Shown: in pieces, positions 1-9,638 of the stretch | Layout: the number at the start of each line of letters is the position of its first letter | Position numbering within the stretch: the stretch's first letter is position 1 | Program-made: the position numbers and the translations under genes | NCBI GenBank assembly: GCA_902801625.1 | Contig: CADCJI010000021.1 | Span: 1 to 59,872 of the forward strand | Length of the DNA stretch: 59,872 nucleotides | DNA from: an uncultured Bacteroidia bacterium | GTDB lineage: Bacteria; Bacteroidota; Bacteroidia; Bacteroidales; F082 | Reading direction: 5' to 3' | Notes under the pieces: model-generated | Told to the model about the DNA's origin: nothing | Seen by the model: only the letters and a program-made list of their open reading frames with translations | Databases searched by the model: none

Positions 1-246
1 TCCTTTTCTTCTCTTCTTCTTGAAAACGATAATCTTGTTGCCTTTGAGGTGCTGCATCACCGTGGCTTCGACACTGGCGCCGGCTACCGTCGGGGCTCCT
101 ATTTTGGTCGAACCGTCGTTTCCAATCAATAACACTTTGTCGAAAGAAACCTTGCTTCCTTCTTCTTCATGCAGCCTGTTGACGAAGATCTGCTGTCCCT
201 TCTCAACTTTGAACTGTTGTCCTGCGATTTCTACTATTGCGTACAT
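1..246 (-). CDS. rplU: 50S ribosomal protein L21, partial
   Basis: This is the N-terminal 82 codons of ribosomal protein L21, cut by the left edge of the window. L21 binds 23S rRNA in the large subunit. The reverse strand reads from ATG at 246 as MYAIVEIAGQQFKVEKGQ, followed by GAPTVAGASVEATV and a lysine/arginine-rich stretch, which is typical of L21 from residue 1. L21 is about 100 residues, so roughly 20 codons are missing. A TAnnTTTG box lies about 50 bases upstream on the same strand. rpmA usually follows rplU and would lie outside the window. Confidence 0.95.
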   Translation of the reverse strand, partial: MYAIVEIAGQQFKVEKGQQIFVNRLHEEEGSKVSFDKVLLIGNDGSTKIGAPTVAGASVEATVMQHLKGNKIIVFKKKRRKG

Positions 247-294
247 TTCTCGATATCTTTTAGTTAGATACTAACTCTCATTTTTTTCGGACTG

Positions 295-302
295 CAAAAA
301 TA
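295..302 (-). promoter_or_regulatory. -7 promoter box for rplU
   Basis: On the minus strand this reads TATTTTTG, matching the Bacteroidota -7 consensus TAnnTTTG, and is followed by GCAG. It lies 48 bases upstream of the L21 start. I see no clear -33 TTTG partner. Confidence 0.55.
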
Positions 303-433
303 CAACTTTTTTCAATCGGAAAAGATTTTCTTTTCGTTTTTCGCATTAATTTTCTTCAAAAAGTCGCAATACCAACTGCAAGTTGTTGATAAATAATTAA
401 ATATAAAAATGTATTTTGTTACATAAAAATGCG

Positions 434-441
434 TACATTTG
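434..441 (+). promoter_or_regulatory. -7 promoter box for the ECF sigma gene
   Basis: TACATTTG followed by GCAGCC, 40 bases before the sigma factor ATG. A TTTTG at 414-418 could act as the upstream box, but the 15-base spacing is shorter than the usual ~20. Confidence 0.55.
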
Positions 442-481
442 CAGCCAGTTTTGCCTTTGGCATTAATACCATTATTAATTA

Positions 482-1024
482 ATGAACGAAAACGAGCTTA
501 AGGTTCTTATCGACAAAATGAAAGGAGGCGACAGAGAGTCGTTCAACCAGATTTTCCGTCGCTATTATTCGCCTTTAACCCGTTTTTGTGTCCGCTTTGT
601 AGGCGACGGCGACCAAGCGGCAGAAATTGTTCAAGACCTCTTCGTTAAACTGTGGACCAGCCGCGAGAAGCTGACTTTCAACACCTCGTTTGAGTCGTAC
701 ATGCTGCGCTCAGTGCGTAACTCGGCCATCACCTATATTAATAAGGAGCGCACCCATGCCGATGTCAACGAGCGCATCTACACCGACGATTCGGATGCCA
801 ACGACCCGTCGGAGACCTTGCAGTCCAACAACTTGGAAGCCTCCTACCAGAAGGTCTTGGCCACCATGCCCGAAAAACGCCGCGAAGTGTTCCTGGCCAG
901 CCGTTTCGACGGACTGAAATACGCCGAAATCGCAGAAAAATTCGGGCTGTCGCAAAAGACCGTCGAGGCCCACATGAGTGCCGCCATCAAACAACTCAGG
1001 GAAGGCTTGAAAGAGTATCTATAA
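482..1024 (+). CDS. RNA polymerase ECF sigma-70 factor
   Basis: An extracytoplasmic-function sigma factor of 180 residues, the usual length. Region 2 (about residues 12-85) contains FNQIFRRYYSPLTRFC, an EIVQDLFVKLW motif, and the SFESYMLRSVRNSAITYI segment expected for -10 recognition. Region 4 (about 120-175) contains MPEKRREVFLASRFDG and a helix-turn-helix, YAEIAEKFGLSQKTVEAHMS. It is cytoplasmic and would direct RNA polymerase to a small regulon. The next gene on this strand is a FecR-type anti-sigma factor, so the pair most likely controls the downstream surface proteins. Start: ATG at 482 with a -7 box upstream. Confidence 0.93.
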   Translation: MNENELKVLIDKMKGGDRESFNQIFRRYYSPLTRFCVRFVGDGDQAAEIVQDLFVKLWTSREKLTFNTSFESYMLRSVRNSAITYINKERTHADVNERIYTDDSDANDPSETLQSNNLEASYQKVLATMPEKRREVFLASRFDGLKYAEIAEKFGLSQKTVEAHMSAAIKQLREGLKEYL

Positions 1025-1033
1025 CCCTCCTGT

Positions 1034-1082
1034 GGTCCCTGAGCCTGCGGTCCCTGAGGCCCATCGAAGGGTCGAAGGGCCA
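1034..1082. repeat. Dispersed repeat family 1 (GTCCCTGAGCC type)
   Basis: Contains GGTCCCTGAGCCTGCGGTCCCTGAGG followed by TCGAAGGGTCGAAGGGCC (split here only by description; two half-copies are joined). The same words, GGTCCCTGAGC and TCGAAGGGCC, recur at 47864, 52513-52620 and 58024-58089. It lies directly after the sigma factor stop codon. Confidence 0.7.
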
Positions 1083-1135
1083 CATTAATTTAGGCCACAT
1101 TAAGTAATCGTTCAAAAATAATGTATAGTATTATT

Positions 1136-1210
1136 GGCTGTAAGCTATCAGCCGTCAGCTATCAGCTCGGTAGCACCAAGGCTGACTGCTGATGGCTGAT
1201 AACTGATGGC
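1136..1210. repeat. Inverted repeat (CTATCAGCC type)
   Basis: Left arm AGCTATCAGCCGTCAG (1143-1158) faces right arm CTGCTGATGGCTGATAACT (1186-1204), forming an imperfect palindrome inside the 326-base sigma/FecR spacer. It probably forms a hairpin and looks like an intergenic repeat rather than a coding region. Confidence 0.6.
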
Positions 1211-1236
1211 CAAATTCTTTTGCCTTTTATGTAAAC

Positions 1237-1244
1237 TATATTTG
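1237..1244 (+). promoter_or_regulatory. -7-like box before the fecR-type gene
   Basis: TATATTTG matches TAnnTTTG, with TTTTG at 1218-1222 upstream at a short spacing. It lies 107 bases before the ATG, so the anti-sigma gene may have its own promoter as well as read-through from the sigma gene. Confidence 0.4.
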
Positions 1245-1350
1245 CTCATTTACTTATTAAATTAATTTCCAAAAATTTTCTTTTCCCGACTAAGGGTAAA
1301 ACCAAAGTTGTTAGTCATTTAGGTGAATCGAAGAGATAAAAACGATAGAA

Positions 1351-2373
1351 ATGTACTCGGCAAACGACAAATATGAGGCATTAATCATGAGCTACTTGGA
1401 CGGGCAATGCTCGGCTGAAGAAGCCCGTGAACTGCTTTTGTGGGTGGCCGAGTCTGAAGAGAATCGTCTTTATTTCAAGGCATTAAAGGATCAGTATGAG
1501 GTGTGGAACCTCACCGACTTCGCCATGCCTGAGCTTGACGAGGCCGATGTGGAAGCCGCACTCGATGCCGTCAATGACAAGATTGATGCTATCGAGGAGA
1601 TTGAGACCAAGGTGGTGCAGATGCCGTGGCTCCGCCGCAACTACAAATATGTTTCCGGTGTGGCCGCCGCCTTCCTCATCGCCCTGTTTGTTGGCTTCTT
1701 GGTACGCAACAACTTCAATTCAACCGTGACTTACGCCTTCAACGGACAAAACGAGTCATCATTTGTCCTTCCCGACAACACTTCGGTCAACTTCAATAGC
1801 GAAGGTTCGCTCAGCTATACCAAGCACTTTGCCGAGTCTGACCGTTCCGTCGACTTCGAAGGTGTGGCCTATTTCGATGTCGCCAAAGACGAAAGCCTGC
1901 CTTTCGTGCTCCATTGCAATAACATGGATGTGGAAGTGCTGGGTACCAGCTTCCTGCTGAATGCTGAAAAGAACGCCGAGCGTTGCACCCTCGACCTCTA
2001 CACGGGCAAGGTGAAGATGACCGCATTCGACAAAAAAGGCAACATCCTGTCGGTAGTGGAAATCAACCCAGGCGAACGCGGCGTGTGGAATGCCACAGCA
2101 AACGAGCTGAAAACGATGTCCTATTCCGAGGTGAAGGAAGATGAGTTGTTGACCGAGCATGTGCTGGTGTTCAACAACGAGAAGCTGTCGAAGATTGTCG
2201 AGGCTTTGGAGTACATCTACAAGGTTGAAATCGACCTTGGCGAGTCGTGCGCCTCCAAGAAACTCACCGCCCGCTTCTCCGACGACGAATCCATTGACGA
2301 AGTGCTCGAAACCATCGCCCTGGTGTCGGAAGTGACCGTCACCAAGGAAGGCGAAGTCTATCAGATTCGCTAA
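1351..2373 (+). CDS. FecR family anti-sigma factor
   Basis: An inner-membrane anti-sigma regulator of 340 residues. Residues 1-95 form the cytoplasmic sigma-binding part, with an early SYLDGQCSAEEARELLLWV motif typical of Bacteroidota FecR proteins. Residues about 99-118 are a single transmembrane helix (VAAAFLIALFVGFLV). The periplasmic FecR domain follows at about 140-235 (NGQNESSFVLPDNTSVNFN, then GVAYFDVAKDESLPFVL and VEVLGTSF). The last 75 residues resemble DUF4974 (FNNEKLSKIVEALEYIYKVEI). It should hold the neighbouring sigma factor inactive until an outer-membrane partner with an STN domain signals. Such a partner is encoded immediately downstream. Confidence 0.93.
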   Translation: MYSANDKYEALIMSYLDGQCSAEEARELLLWVAESEENRLYFKALKDQYEVWNLTDFAMPELDEADVEAALDAVNDKIDAIEEIETKVVQMPWLRRNYKYVSGVAAAFLIALFVGFLVRNNFNSTVTYAFNGQNESSFVLPDNTSVNFNSEGSLSYTKHFAESDRSVDFEGVAYFDVAKDESLPFVLHCNNMDVEVLGTSFLLNAEKNAERCTLDLYTGKVKMTAFDKKGNILSVVEINPGERGVWNATANELKTMSYSEVKEDELLTEHVLVFNNEKLSKIVEALEYIYKVEIDLGESCASKKLTARFSDDESIDEVLETIALVSEVTVTKEGEVYQIR

Positions 2374-2400
2374 TCAATCCATTTCCTAAGCTAACTAGCC

Positions 2401-2498
2401 AGCCCATAGATTCCTTGAAATCGACCGACTATGTCATTCTTAGCAAGGATATGTGCGAACGGAATCTATAGTCGGTCAATTTCGGAATGACATGGGCT
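2401..2498. repeat. Long imperfect hairpin after fecR
   Basis: A 98-base imperfect palindrome. Outer arms AGCCCAT/ATGGGCT enclose GAAAT...GACCGACTAT pairing with ATAGTCGGTC...ATTTC, with ATTCC/GGAAT steps between. The loop is 2440-2460. It is followed by a T-rich stretch and could end or attenuate the sigma/anti-sigma transcript. Confidence 0.6.
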
Positions 2499-2577
2499 TT
2501 TGCCATTTTTTCAATTAAATGAGAGTCCTCTCATTTTTTTGTCGTATCTTAGCGGCCTGTTTTGAATTATCTTGGAA

Positions 2578-3903
2578 ATGGAATACCCTCATCTCGATAT
2601 ATCTCTTGACAAACAAACAGCAAGAAAAACGGGATTGCGATGGCTGCCGCTGTTGTTCCTGTTTTTCCTCTCTCTGGCTCTCCCCCAACGCTCCCAAGCC
2701 CAATCGTTCAACCCGCTGATTTCATTCTCGGTCAAGTCGTGCACATTGGACAAAGCCTTGGAGAAACTCTTTGCCGAGTATGAACTGAATGTGGCCTTCA
2801 GCAAGGCAGAACTGAGCAAAATCCGCATCGAGAGCTATTCGTGTTCCTATAAATCCGTCGAGGAAGTGCTGACCGACCTGCTGAAAGGCACCGACTATGG
2901 CTTCAAGAAAGTCGGCAAGCAATATGTGATCCGAAAGAACCAACAACTCGTGAACGAACCCGAAGCCACAATAACAACTCCTGTTGAACCTATTACCGAA
3001 GTCACCAAGCCTAAACGCGACACCGTGGTCGACAAGACGGAAAAAACCATACACATCTACGACACCTTGCAGATCATCCGCACCGTGATGCGTTACGACA
3101 CCATTGTGCAAGTGAAACACGAGGTGCAGACCGACACGGTGTATCAGGTGAAATACAGAGGTCTGGAAATTCCTTGGCCTAAATTCCGCAACAACGGCTG
3201 GTTCATCACGCCTTCAATAGGTTTAGGCTCTGCCCAATTCAAGCACGAAGTCGACATGCCGAAACCCGAAGACGGCTCGGTAGACCTGACTCCAAGTCTA
3301 GTCTATGGCATCGGCCTTGACGGCGGCTACAAGCAAAACCGCCTCAGTGTAGGCATGAACCTTGGCTACCGCTCAGTGCGTTACCGTTTCCTGCTTGAGC
3401 AGACCGTTTTCTCCGGCGACTGCTATGTGAACGACACCTTGGACACCTATTATGTGGTGCATCCCACGAGCGACACCACCTACCAATACATCTTGGATTC
3501 AACCTACATCCCACTGACCACAACCCATTACGCCTACCGCGACATCAACCGTCTGGATTATTTGACCCTCGGGCTCTTTGCTTCATTCGACTTCGTTAAG
3601 ATGGAGCACTTCAGGGCCTTCGTCAAGGCGGGTGCTTCGATTGATTTCCTGGTCGATTATGCCGGTTCGCTCAATTCGACAGAGTCGCCTTTCCATACGC
3701 CCATCACCAAGGAACAAGTGGAAACGACCAAATTCTCCTATTACGGCGGGTTGGGTGTCGCTTGGAAGGTGGCCAACCGCATTGAATTCGTGCCCGAGGT
3801 CCACTACCGCGTGACCAGCGGTTCCTTGTATCGTGCCGACTTCCCCTTCGACATGCGCATGCGGCTTTGGGACTTCCGACTGGGTTTGACCTATTACTTC
3901 TAA
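2578..3903 (+). CDS. STN-domain outer-membrane beta-barrel protein
   Basis: Signal peptide: a basic start followed by WLPLLFLFFLSLALPQ and a cleavage-like SQAQ near residue 40. Residues about 45-118 form an STN (secretin/TonB N-terminal) domain: ISFSVKSCTLDKALEKLF, then NVAFSKAELSKIRI and VEEVLTDLLKGTDYGFKKV. A Thr/Asp-rich periplasmic linker follows. From about residue 200 there are alternating beta strands ending in GLTYYF, the aromatic end expected of an outer-membrane barrel. There is no TonB-dependent receptor plug. STN domains of transducer receptors contact FecR, so this protein may signal to the anti-sigma factor upstream. ATG 2578 is preferred over an in-frame TTG at 2572. Confidence 0.8.
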   Translation: MEYPHLDISLDKQTARKTGLRWLPLLFLFFLSLALPQRSQAQSFNPLISFSVKSCTLDKALEKLFAEYELNVAFSKAELSKIRIESYSCSYKSVEEVLTDLLKGTDYGFKKVGKQYVIRKNQQLVNEPEATITTPVEPITEVTKPKRDTVVDKTEKTIHIYDTLQIIRTVMRYDTIVQVKHEVQTDTVYQVKYRGLEIPWPKFRNNGWFITPSIGLGSAQFKHEVDMPKPEDGSVDLTPSLVYGIGLDGGYKQNRLSVGMNLGYRSVRYRFLLEQTVFSGDCYVNDTLDTYYVVHPTSDTTYQYILDSTYIPLTTTHYAYRDINRLDYLTLGLFASFDFVKMEHFRAFVKAGASIDFLVDYAGSLNSTESPFHTPITKEQVETTKFSYYGGLGVAWKVANRIEFVPEVHYRVTSGSLYRADFPFDMRMRLWDFRLGLTYYF

Positions 3904-3906
3904 ACC

Positions 3907-6900
3907 ATGAAACCGCTCAAGCACATAAGGCATCTCTTGCTCCTGCTCCTCTTGGCGCAGGGCGTGTGGGTCGAGGCACAGCATTATGTCCCGATCAACG
4001 GAGAGGTTGACTCGTTGCTGGTTTTGCCAAAGTTGGGCGGCGATTCGGTGTACTGGGTGAATGAGTCGCTATCCGTGCAGAACGGTGGCACCTTACGCGT
4101 GGAAAGCGGCGTGAAGATGTATTTCGGACAATCGGCCTATCTGCGCGTCGATGGCGGCAACCTCTTGCTTGAAGGACAACGCAACGACTCAATCTATCTG
4201 CTCTGTTACGAGATTTCGCACGACTGGGCAGGCATCCAGCTGAAAAACATCACCGAAGATGACACCGTGCGGATTTCCTATGTTGAAGTTGTGGGAGCGC
4301 TCACTGCTCTGAACGCTTCGACCAGCAATCATGTGACCGTCAGCCATTGCACATTCAATAACTACTATGCGGGCAAAGGCATCGAGCTCATTGACTGCAA
4401 CCAATTCCTGGTCGACAGCTGCTTCTTCTTCCAATGCGTGTCGGGCATCGAGTTGAAGGCCCGTGCCGCCGACAGCGAAGACAACACCTTTTCGCACAAC
4501 ATCTTCGACCAAGGTCAGATTAATATCGAGATCTCTAATGTGGAATACGGCTTCAAGTGCAACCGCAACCATATCACAGGCAACTGCTTCCAAGGCGCTG
4601 CCACAGCCATCAGTTTCGAGAATGTGGGCGGCATTTCCGACAAGGACGCGACCAACTACATTGAAGACAACTTGATTTCCTCTGACTTGCCGGAAGGCGG
4701 CTCAGGGTATTCCTCGTATGGCCTAAAGGCAGCCATGGATTCGGTCGTCATCCGCAACAATGTGTTCTGGAGCAACGACGAAGCCGTCCGCATGATGCGG
4801 GTGTGCCATCTTGATTTTGAACATAACACCTTCTTTGAGAACGAACTGACCATTGCCAATCTGATGGCAGCAGGGTCGATGCGTTTTGTCGGCAACACCA
4901 TCAGCGAGGCAAAGAAAAGGATTGTGAGCTTCCCCTCCGACAAGTCGCAGATGAACGGAAACAACTTTCTGCACTACAAGAAAGACGCGATACTCTTTGC
5001 CAATGTCGCGACTCAAGACATCGACATGCGCGGCAACTACTGGGATGCCGAAACCACAGCCGAGATTGAATCCGTTATTCTCGACGGACATGACACGCCT
5101 GCTTTGGGCACAATTGTTTATGAAAACTACCTGGCTGAATGCGACACCACAGCACCCATTGCGCCGCCATTCAATGTGAAGAAACAGTTTGTAAACAACA
5201 AATGGTTGATTTCGTGGGATGAGAACAAGGAGCGTGACATTGACCATTATGTGCTGTTTTATGGCGATTTCAACTACTACAAATTCGCCAACCATATCGA
5301 CGGCATCACCGACAATTCCTATCTTCTCAACCCTCAACAAGCTGAAAATGTAGCCGTTATGGCCTGCGACCGCGCCTATAATCCCGATGTGTATGCCTCG
5401 GTCGGACAAAGTGTCTACGCTTTTGCGACATATTATCCTTATGCAGGTCAAGATGATTTCCTATGTGCTTCATCATCAGGATATTCCATCAACGACGCAA
5501 ACATCCCTTACATCTATAGCAATTTCATTTGGCAGACCTCAGGCTCTGGCATGTTTTCCGACTCGACAGCACTGAGCACCACCTATTTCCCCTCGGATGA
5601 GGACTACGATGCTGGTCAGGTGACACTGACCCTGCGCGTAACCAGCAATGGCGTGACCAAGACGGATGCCTTGACGCTCAGTCTCTACAAAGCATTACAA
5701 GTGTTTGCAGGTGAAGACAGCTATAGTGGCATTAATCGCCCGTTGTCGCTCGACCAAGCTGAGGCCCAGTATTACGACACACTTCGATGGACCTCATTGG
5801 GAGATGGCCAATTTGAGGATGCGGCGGCACTACACACCCTGTACTATCCAGGTGAGAGGGACATAGAGCAGGGCTTTGTCAAGTTAATACTCGAGGCTTG
5901 GTCGTTATGTGGCCATTCATCAGATACAGTGCGTTTCGAGTTGTTTAAGGACTATGCCCTTGAAGGTCACACTTGGTCGGGTGGAATAATGCGACCTCAC
6001 ACTCAAGTGGTTGCCGTCGCTTTGAGCGATGACAATCCCTTTGTCTCTGGATTTTATCGGACGACTTCCGATGATGGAGGCTTCTTCAGATTCGATGCCT
6101 TGTTGCCCGACACCTATATCCTGTACGCCTTCCCCGACACTTTGGATGCCGAGGCGGGCGGCTGCTATTATCTCGGTGACCTGCAATGGAACGAGTCGAA
6201 TATGATCGAGGTGGACGGCGATGTCTACGATGTGGATATTGACTTGCCCCTTATGGAGCCTGGCTTCCATACGGGCAACGGCCTCATCAGCGGTGTGTTC
6301 GACTATCCCGATTGGACATTCAAGGCGCATGACTTCTATTGCCAACCTTGGTTGCAGGAAGGCAGCGACATCACTTATTGCTCCGACGGCCTTTCCAATG
6401 TCGGCGTGCTGTTGCTCAACGCCAGCAAACAACGCATTTTGGGCTTTGCCTTGACTGGTCCAGACGGCCATTTCAGCTTCAACAAGCTGCCTTTTGGCAC
6501 CTATTATGTGATGGCCGACTTGCCACGCTATGGCCGAGGGATGTGCGAAGAAATCACGCTCACACCTGACCAACCTTTGGTGGAAGGCTTGCATCTTTTT
6601 ATCACCCAAGAAGGTAGAGTGAGCATGAGATACCAAAGCGACCTTCCGCTTCCGACAGATTTTGAGGTGTATCCCAACCCTGCCGAAGAAACGGTTATGG
6701 TGAAAGGCTTGAGCGGCAATACGACCTACAGCGTTACTGTATTGAACAGCCTAGGGATGACCGTGTTGCCCGAAGCCCAAGTGAGTTCCGATTTGTTGGG
6801 TGAACTTCCGATTTCGGTGAACAGGCTGTCAAGCGGCATTTACTTTATCCAGGTGATAAGCAATAAGGGAACGATGATGGCCAAATTTGTTAAACGATAA
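3907..6900 (+). CDS. T9SS-sorted surface protein with parallel beta-helix region
   Basis: A 997-residue secreted protein, starting 3 bases after the STN gene. It has a signal peptide (HLLLLLLLAQGVWVEAQ). Residues about 60-400 show right-handed beta-helix character, with repeated N/D/C-rich strands (NHVTVSHCTFNNYYAGKG, DSCFFFQCVSGIEL, VVIRNNVFWSNDEAV). Middle residues contain fibronectin-like and carboxypeptidase-regulatory-like stretches (GFALTGPDGHFSFNKLPFG). From about residue 919 there is a type A sorting domain beginning FEVYPNPAEETV and ending GIYFIQVISNKG, which targets cargo to the T9SS and the cell surface. Function is unknown; adhesion or glycan binding is plausible. Confidence 0.85.
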   Translation: MKPLKHIRHLLLLLLLAQGVWVEAQHYVPINGEVDSLLVLPKLGGDSVYWVNESLSVQNGGTLRVESGVKMYFGQSAYLRVDGGNLLLEGQRNDSIYLLCYEISHDWAGIQLKNITEDDTVRISYVEVVGALTALNASTSNHVTVSHCTFNNYYAGKGIELIDCNQFLVDSCFFFQCVSGIELKARAADSEDNTFSHNIFDQGQINIEISNVEYGFKCNRNHITGNCFQGAATAISFENVGGISDKDATNYIEDNLISSDLPEGGSGYSSYGLKAAMDSVVIRNNVFWSNDEAVRMMRVCHLDFEHNTFFENELTIANLMAAGSMRFVGNTISEAKKRIVSFPSDKSQMNGNNFLHYKKDAILFANVATQDIDMRGNYWDAETTAEIESVILDGHDTPALGTIVYENYLAECDTTAPIAPPFNVKKQFVNNKWLISWDENKERDIDHYVLFYGDFNYYKFANHIDGITDNSYLLNPQQAENVAVMACDRAYNPDVYASVGQSVYAFATYYPYAGQDDFLCASSSGYSINDANIPYIYSNFIWQTSGSGMFSDSTALSTTYFPSDEDYDAGQVTLTLRVTSNGVTKTDALTLSLYKALQVFAGEDSYSGINRPLSLDQAEAQYYDTLRWTSLGDGQFEDAAALHTLYYPGERDIEQGFVKLILEAWSLCGHSSDTVRFELFKDYALEGHTWSGGIMRPHTQVVAVALSDDNPFVSGFYRTTSDDGGFFRFDALLPDTYILYAFPDTLDAEAGGCYYLGDLQWNESNMIEVDGDVYDVDIDLPLMEPGFHTGNGLISGVFDYPDWTFKAHDFYCQPWLQEGSDITYCSDGLSNVGVLLLNASKQRILGFALTGPDGHFSFNKLPFGTYYVMADLPRYGRGMCEEITLTPDQPLVEGLHLFITQEGRVSMRYQSDLPLPTDFEVYPNPAEETVMVKGLSGNTTYSVTVLNSLGMTVLPEAQVSSDLLGELPISVNRLSSGIYFIQVISNKGTMMAKFVKR

Positions 6901-6914
6901 GAAAGGGCAGCGAG

Positions 6915-9626
6915 ATGAAGAGACGGGCAATGGTTTTATTGGTTTTAGCCTTTTTCGCTTTAGGTCAACAGGCTTGGGCGCAAGATTCTGTCAACGGTAC
7001 TGTTCACTCACTGCGCGATCGGGGTCTACCAGTCCGATATGTGGCAGCACGCCAGTTTACCGATGATTTGGTACGCATCAGTTGGTCGATGCATGACCCG
7101 ATGCTTTTTGAAGACTTCGAGACAGGCGACTTCAGCCGATTCCCTTGGAACAACAACTTAAGTGACCATCCTTGGGCAATTGACACCGTCAATGCCTACG
7201 AAGGCGAGTTCTGCATGAAGTCGAGCTGCGAAGGTGTTGGAAACGGCATTTCCCAAATCGAGGTTTCCGTTTATGTGCCTTTGGAAGGACAAATGAGTTT
7301 TTATAGCAAGATTTCATCGGAGAGTCCTTGGGATATGGGCCGGTTTTATCTTGATGGTGTAAAGAAAATGGAATGTGCTGGTGAAGAGGATTGGACCGAG
7401 CATCGGTTTGATATTACCGTTGGCGAGCATGTGTTCCGCTGGGATTATGTTAAAGACGCCTCCACCGATGTGGGCGACGACTGCTTCTTTGTAGACTGCA
7501 TCCGCTTCTATCAGGAAGACAGCACGAAAACGATGCGATCTTTCCAATACTTCGAACTGCTTCGAAGCCGTTTCGAAGAAGAGCCCGTGATGATGGCTTC
7601 TCATCTGACCGATACGGTGTTTATGGACATGAATTGGAGCAGCCTGCCGTGGGGAAAATACCGCTGGGGCGTGAGCTGCTACTACGATGGCGACAGAGAT
7701 GTCTCTGACACCGTTTGGTCGGCCTACTTGGACCATGACATGACCACCAACTTTATCCTTGATGTCACCACCAATGTGGGCTTGTCGCCAGTTGGTGCCT
7801 TAGTGACGCTTTCTTCTCACAATGGTCAAGGCAATGACTATCAAGCAACCTTGGATGCCAATGGACATCTCATGTTGCCTACAGTCTACCGCGACGAATA
7901 TGACTTGAGGATACATCTCGACAGCTTTGTGGACTATGTTTCTGATTCAGCCCTTTCCGTTTTCGAGCCGACCGAAATCCAAGTGGAGTTGATGGAGGCG
8001 ACTAATGGCGTCGACAGTCTATATGTCTCTTCCACAGGTTGGGCGATTTGGTCTTTAGAAGAAGCACAGACTCGTGATTTACAGTATTTCGAAATCATGT
8101 TGAATGGAGAAGCTATGGGGCAAACCACCAACACTTCTTTCCAACTGGATATCAATAATTTGACTGAAGGCGACACTTGCATGGCTCAGGTGAGACCCGT
8201 TTACTTGTCCGACACCTGTGAATGGAAGACCTTCCAATGGATTTATCACCCGTGTTCCGACTACATGGGTGTTTCTGCTCTGACTTGGACTTTGCATAAC
8301 GAGGGGATTCAACTGTCATGGGAATACCCTGAAGGAGATTTCTTAGGTGTCATGTTGTTCCGCGATGGCGAGTTCCTTGGTTTCATAGAGGAGAGCACCT
8401 TCGTTGATGAGACTGTGGAGTTGCATGGCGAGGTGGAGTATTGCCTGCGCTTGGTGTATGACGGTCCAACGGACGGCACTTACTTTTCCATGTCGTGCGA
8501 GGTGTGTACCTTGGCCGTTTTCCCAGCCTATTGCGACCCGCCAGTGAAATTGGACGGCACGAACTATTACGAGGACAACAACGACCATGGCGCCTTGGTT
8601 TCGTGGGGAGAGCGTCCCGAGCCTATCAACCAATGGCTCTATCATGATGATGGTGTCTTCAAGCGTTCTTTAGGTGGTAATGATGAACCACGCATCTTTT
8701 GGGCCATTCGTTTTGAAGCCGAGGACTTGGCCGAGTATGTTGGGACTTATTTGAAGGAAGTGTCGCTTTACGATGTGGGTGCAGGCACCTACCAACTTTG
8801 GGTTTATGTCGGTGGCGACACGGCACCGCGCACCTTGGTCCGCTCCCAAAACATGACCTTGACCAATGCCCAAGCCTGGCATGAAGAAACCATAAGTCCT
8901 GCTTTCGAGATTCCAGAAAACGAGCCGCTATGGATTGTCGTCGGGCAGCAAGGCTTGTCGCGACCGGCAGCCGCTTGCCAAGACATGGGGAATGCCAACG
9001 GCCGATGGGTGTCGTTGGACGGTGAGACCTGGTCTGACATGCATACCTTCAACATGTACTACACCTGGATGCTGCGCGCCTTTGTCACCAATCAAGCGGG
9101 ACGCGAGATGGCACTCGGCAAGGACGGCTACATCTTGCAGCAATACAACTTGTATCGCTCATTTGACAATACGGATTACCAAATGACAGCATCGATACCT
9201 ACCGTAGATGGGCAACTTTATTATGAGTACCGCGACAACTTGGCCGATGATGACCACGAGAATGTCTATTACCGCTTGACGGCCTTCTATCTGGCCGACA
9301 ACGGCGAGACTTGTGAGTCGGACTATGCCGCCTCTTTGAACGATCCCGAGCAAAACTATGTGGCCATCGACCTCACTTCGACTGAAGAAAACCTTGCATC
9401 ATCGCTTAAGCTCTATCCCAATCCCACCAATGGACTTATTACCATCGAATTAGAAGGATTGCAAAAGGTGATGATTTACAATGCCTTGGGGCAGGCTTTG
9501 CTCAACAAAGAGGCCAACAGCGATATGTTACGACTCAATTTGTCTGGCTTCGGAAATGGCTTGTACTGGATTAAGGTAATGGCGCAAGACGAGATGGCGG
9601 TTAAACCTATAGTCATTTCAAGATAA
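6915..9626 (+). CDS. T9SS-sorted protein with cleaved-adhesin-like domain
   Basis: A 903-residue secreted protein 14 bases after the preceding cargo gene, so probably cotranscribed. It has a signal peptide (VLLVLAFFALGQQAWAQ). Near residues 55-200 an FEDFETGDFSRFPWNN motif and FVDCIRFYQ resemble the gingipain-type cleaved adhesin (galactose-binding-like) domain. Fibronectin III-like segments follow. A second jelly-roll-like block occurs around 550-700 (YVGTYLKEVSLYDVGAGTYQ). The type A sorting domain starts near residue 831 (LKLYPNPTNGLITIE) and ends GNGLYWIKV. It is a likely surface adhesin with no catalytic motif seen. Confidence 0.83.
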   Translation: MKRRAMVLLVLAFFALGQQAWAQDSVNGTVHSLRDRGLPVRYVAARQFTDDLVRISWSMHDPMLFEDFETGDFSRFPWNNNLSDHPWAIDTVNAYEGEFCMKSSCEGVGNGISQIEVSVYVPLEGQMSFYSKISSESPWDMGRFYLDGVKKMECAGEEDWTEHRFDITVGEHVFRWDYVKDASTDVGDDCFFVDCIRFYQEDSTKTMRSFQYFELLRSRFEEEPVMMASHLTDTVFMDMNWSSLPWGKYRWGVSCYYDGDRDVSDTVWSAYLDHDMTTNFILDVTTNVGLSPVGALVTLSSHNGQGNDYQATLDANGHLMLPTVYRDEYDLRIHLDSFVDYVSDSALSVFEPTEIQVELMEATNGVDSLYVSSTGWAIWSLEEAQTRDLQYFEIMLNGEAMGQTTNTSFQLDINNLTEGDTCMAQVRPVYLSDTCEWKTFQWIYHPCSDYMGVSALTWTLHNEGIQLSWEYPEGDFLGVMLFRDGEFLGFIEESTFVDETVELHGEVEYCLRLVYDGPTDGTYFSMSCEVCTLAVFPAYCDPPVKLDGTNYYEDNNDHGALVSWGERPEPINQWLYHDDGVFKRSLGGNDEPRIFWAIRFEAEDLAEYVGTYLKEVSLYDVGAGTYQLWVYVGGDTAPRTLVRSQNMTLTNAQAWHEETISPAFEIPENEPLWIVVGQQGLSRPAAACQDMGNANGRWVSLDGETWSDMHTFNMYYTWMLRAFVTNQAGREMALGKDGYILQQYNLYRSFDNTDYQMTASIPTVDGQLYYEYRDNLADDDHENVYYRLTAFYLADNGETCESDYAASLNDPEQNYVAIDLTSTEENLASSLKLYPNPTNGLITIELEGLQKVMIYNALGQALLNKEANSDMLRLNLSGFGNGLYWIKVMAQDEMAVKPIVISR

Positions 9627-9638
9627 GCCTTGAGAAAA

